Source: Flavobacterium anhuiense (GTDB lineage: Bacteria > Bacteroidota > Bacteroidia > Flavobacteriales > Flavobacteriaceae). From it: a DNA stretch of 64,000 nucleotides. Made by a program: the position numbers and the translations under genes. This document shows, one piece after another, positions 63,480 to 64,000 of this stretch (position 1 is its first letter; every line of letters begins with the position of its first letter). The DNA is taken from assembly GCF_004151235.1 (NCBI RefSeq), contig NZ_JUIV01000003.1, forward strand, positions 124,001 to 188,000, in the 5' to 3' direction. The notes below the pieces were generated by a model. That model worked only from the letters and a program-made list of their open reading frames with translations. It did no database searches and was not told the origin of the DNA.

Positions 63480-64000
63480 TAAAAACAAGCTCGTCCATAA
63501 GAAGTGTTCTGAATTACAACGAAAATAAAGTTGAGATCGGAAAAGCGGAATGCATAAGCGCTGTGAATTATCCTCTGGAGCTGGAAAAACTGAGTTTCAC
63601 ATCAAAATTAAACCGCTTTCTAAAACTGGCAGAACTCAATACCAATGCGAAGAGAAACACAGTGCATATCTCGCTCAACTTTGATCCCTCGGAGAATCAT
63701 TCGAAAGAAAAACTGGCTGAAATTGCAGACACTTATATGGAAAAACTGGGATTTGGCAGACAGCCTTATCTGGTATATCAGCATTATGATGCAGGGCATC
63801 CACACTGCCATATAGTGACAAACAACATTCAGAGAGACGGAAAAAGAATCGATCTGCATTTACTGGGAGTCAGAAAATCCGAACCTGCTCGAAAAGAAAT
63901 TGAAGAAATTTTCGGACTTGTAAAAGCCGAAGGAAGAAAACAGAAAGAACAATTTTCGTTAAATCCGATAGATGTCGGCAGAGTCCAATACGGAAAAGCA
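63467..64000 (+). CDS. MobA relaxase, N-terminal part (window ends inside the gene)
   Basis: 178 residues seen, open at the window end. Relaxase/mobilisation nuclease domain (PF03432): IRSVLNYNENKVEIG, HISLNFDPSENHS, and the metal-binding histidine box HYDAGHPHCHIV, which with an N-terminal Tyr (Tyr17 in LNYNENK) would form the nicking centre. The ATG lies within the end of the MobC gene. It makes the element mobilisable by conjugative helpers. Confidence 0.93.
   Translation, partial: MVAVIKTSSSIRSVLNYNENKVEIGKAECISAVNYPLELEKLSFTSKLNRFLKLAELNTNAKRNTVHISLNFDPSENHSKEKLAEIADTYMEKLGFGRQPYLVYQHYDAGHPHCHIVTNNIQRDGKRIDLHLLGVRKSEPARKEIEEIFGLVKAEGRKQKEQFSLNPIDVGRVQYGKA

Noticed and set aside
1..64000. 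CRISPR array
   Set aside because: No regularly spaced direct repeats with unique spacers and no cas genes; the LRR region repeats are coding.

Overview
The window is AT-rich chromosomal DNA from a Bacteroidota bacterium, most likely a Flavobacterium or close relative. Signs of this are Bacteroidetes-type promoters (TTTG, about 19 bp, TAnnTTTG) in front of the tRNAs, type IX secretion C-terminal signals of both kinds, TonB/CarboxypepD_reg-type outer-membrane barrels, DUF4494, DUF4269 and DUF6734 proteins, and Flavobacterium-style palindromic intergenic repeats.

Layout. 1-6.2 kb: end of a DUF2490 protein, an outer-membrane barrel, the GTPases Der and Era, and an initiator tRNA-Met followed by what looks like a decayed tandem copy. 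6.3-15.5 kb: two large secreted surface proteins (an LRR protein with a type A sorting tail and a PKD/gliding-type protein with a type B tail) around a serine hydrolase. 15.6-18.3 kb: a decayed accessory patch with a RAYT transposase stub, toxin-tail/immunity-like cassettes separated by a repeated terminator, and a lipoprotein. 18.3-23.8 kb: a lanthipeptide-like (RiPP) operon of AraC stub, GG-leader precursor, S8 lipoprotein protease and a LanB dehydratase in three pieces. The first two pieces are separated by a single in-frame TAA. No LanC and no exporter are visible. 23.9-26.9 kb: DUF1772, NAD(P)-binding, AraC and ThuA genes. 26.9-29.7 kb: an apparently empty stretch that holds three tiny related membrane peptides, an orphan GG-leader peptide with two core cysteines, and a DUF6734 glycosyltransferase-like gene, all on the minus strand. 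I regard this as the best candidate for an undescribed system.

29.8-36.3 kb: SDR/AraC pair, serine hydrolase, exported Ppx/GppA-like protein, DUF1214 lipoprotein. 36.3-44.8 kb: a REP-like composite repeat, small periplasmic proteins and a dcaP-aspA-ansB operon in which both the aspartase and the asparaginase carry signal peptides, next to a divergent TPR regulator. Together these would take up and convert Asn to Asp to fumarate in the periplasm. 45.3-54.8 kb: the radical SAM/TIGR03915 putative DNA-repair pair, a GH130 phosphorylase, an XRE regulator, a retropepsin-like protein, a GT39 membrane glycosyltransferase and DUF4269.

54.86-64.0 kb: an integrative mobilizable element inserted in a second, identical initiator tRNA gene. 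The large serine recombinase uses the tRNA as its own 3' end and stops inside the anticodon loop. Behind it are three unrecognised helical proteins, an XRE protein, a PHP-AAA ATPase plus small partner (putative phage defence), a hairpin-rich oriT-like region, MobC and the start of a MobA relaxase cut by the window end.
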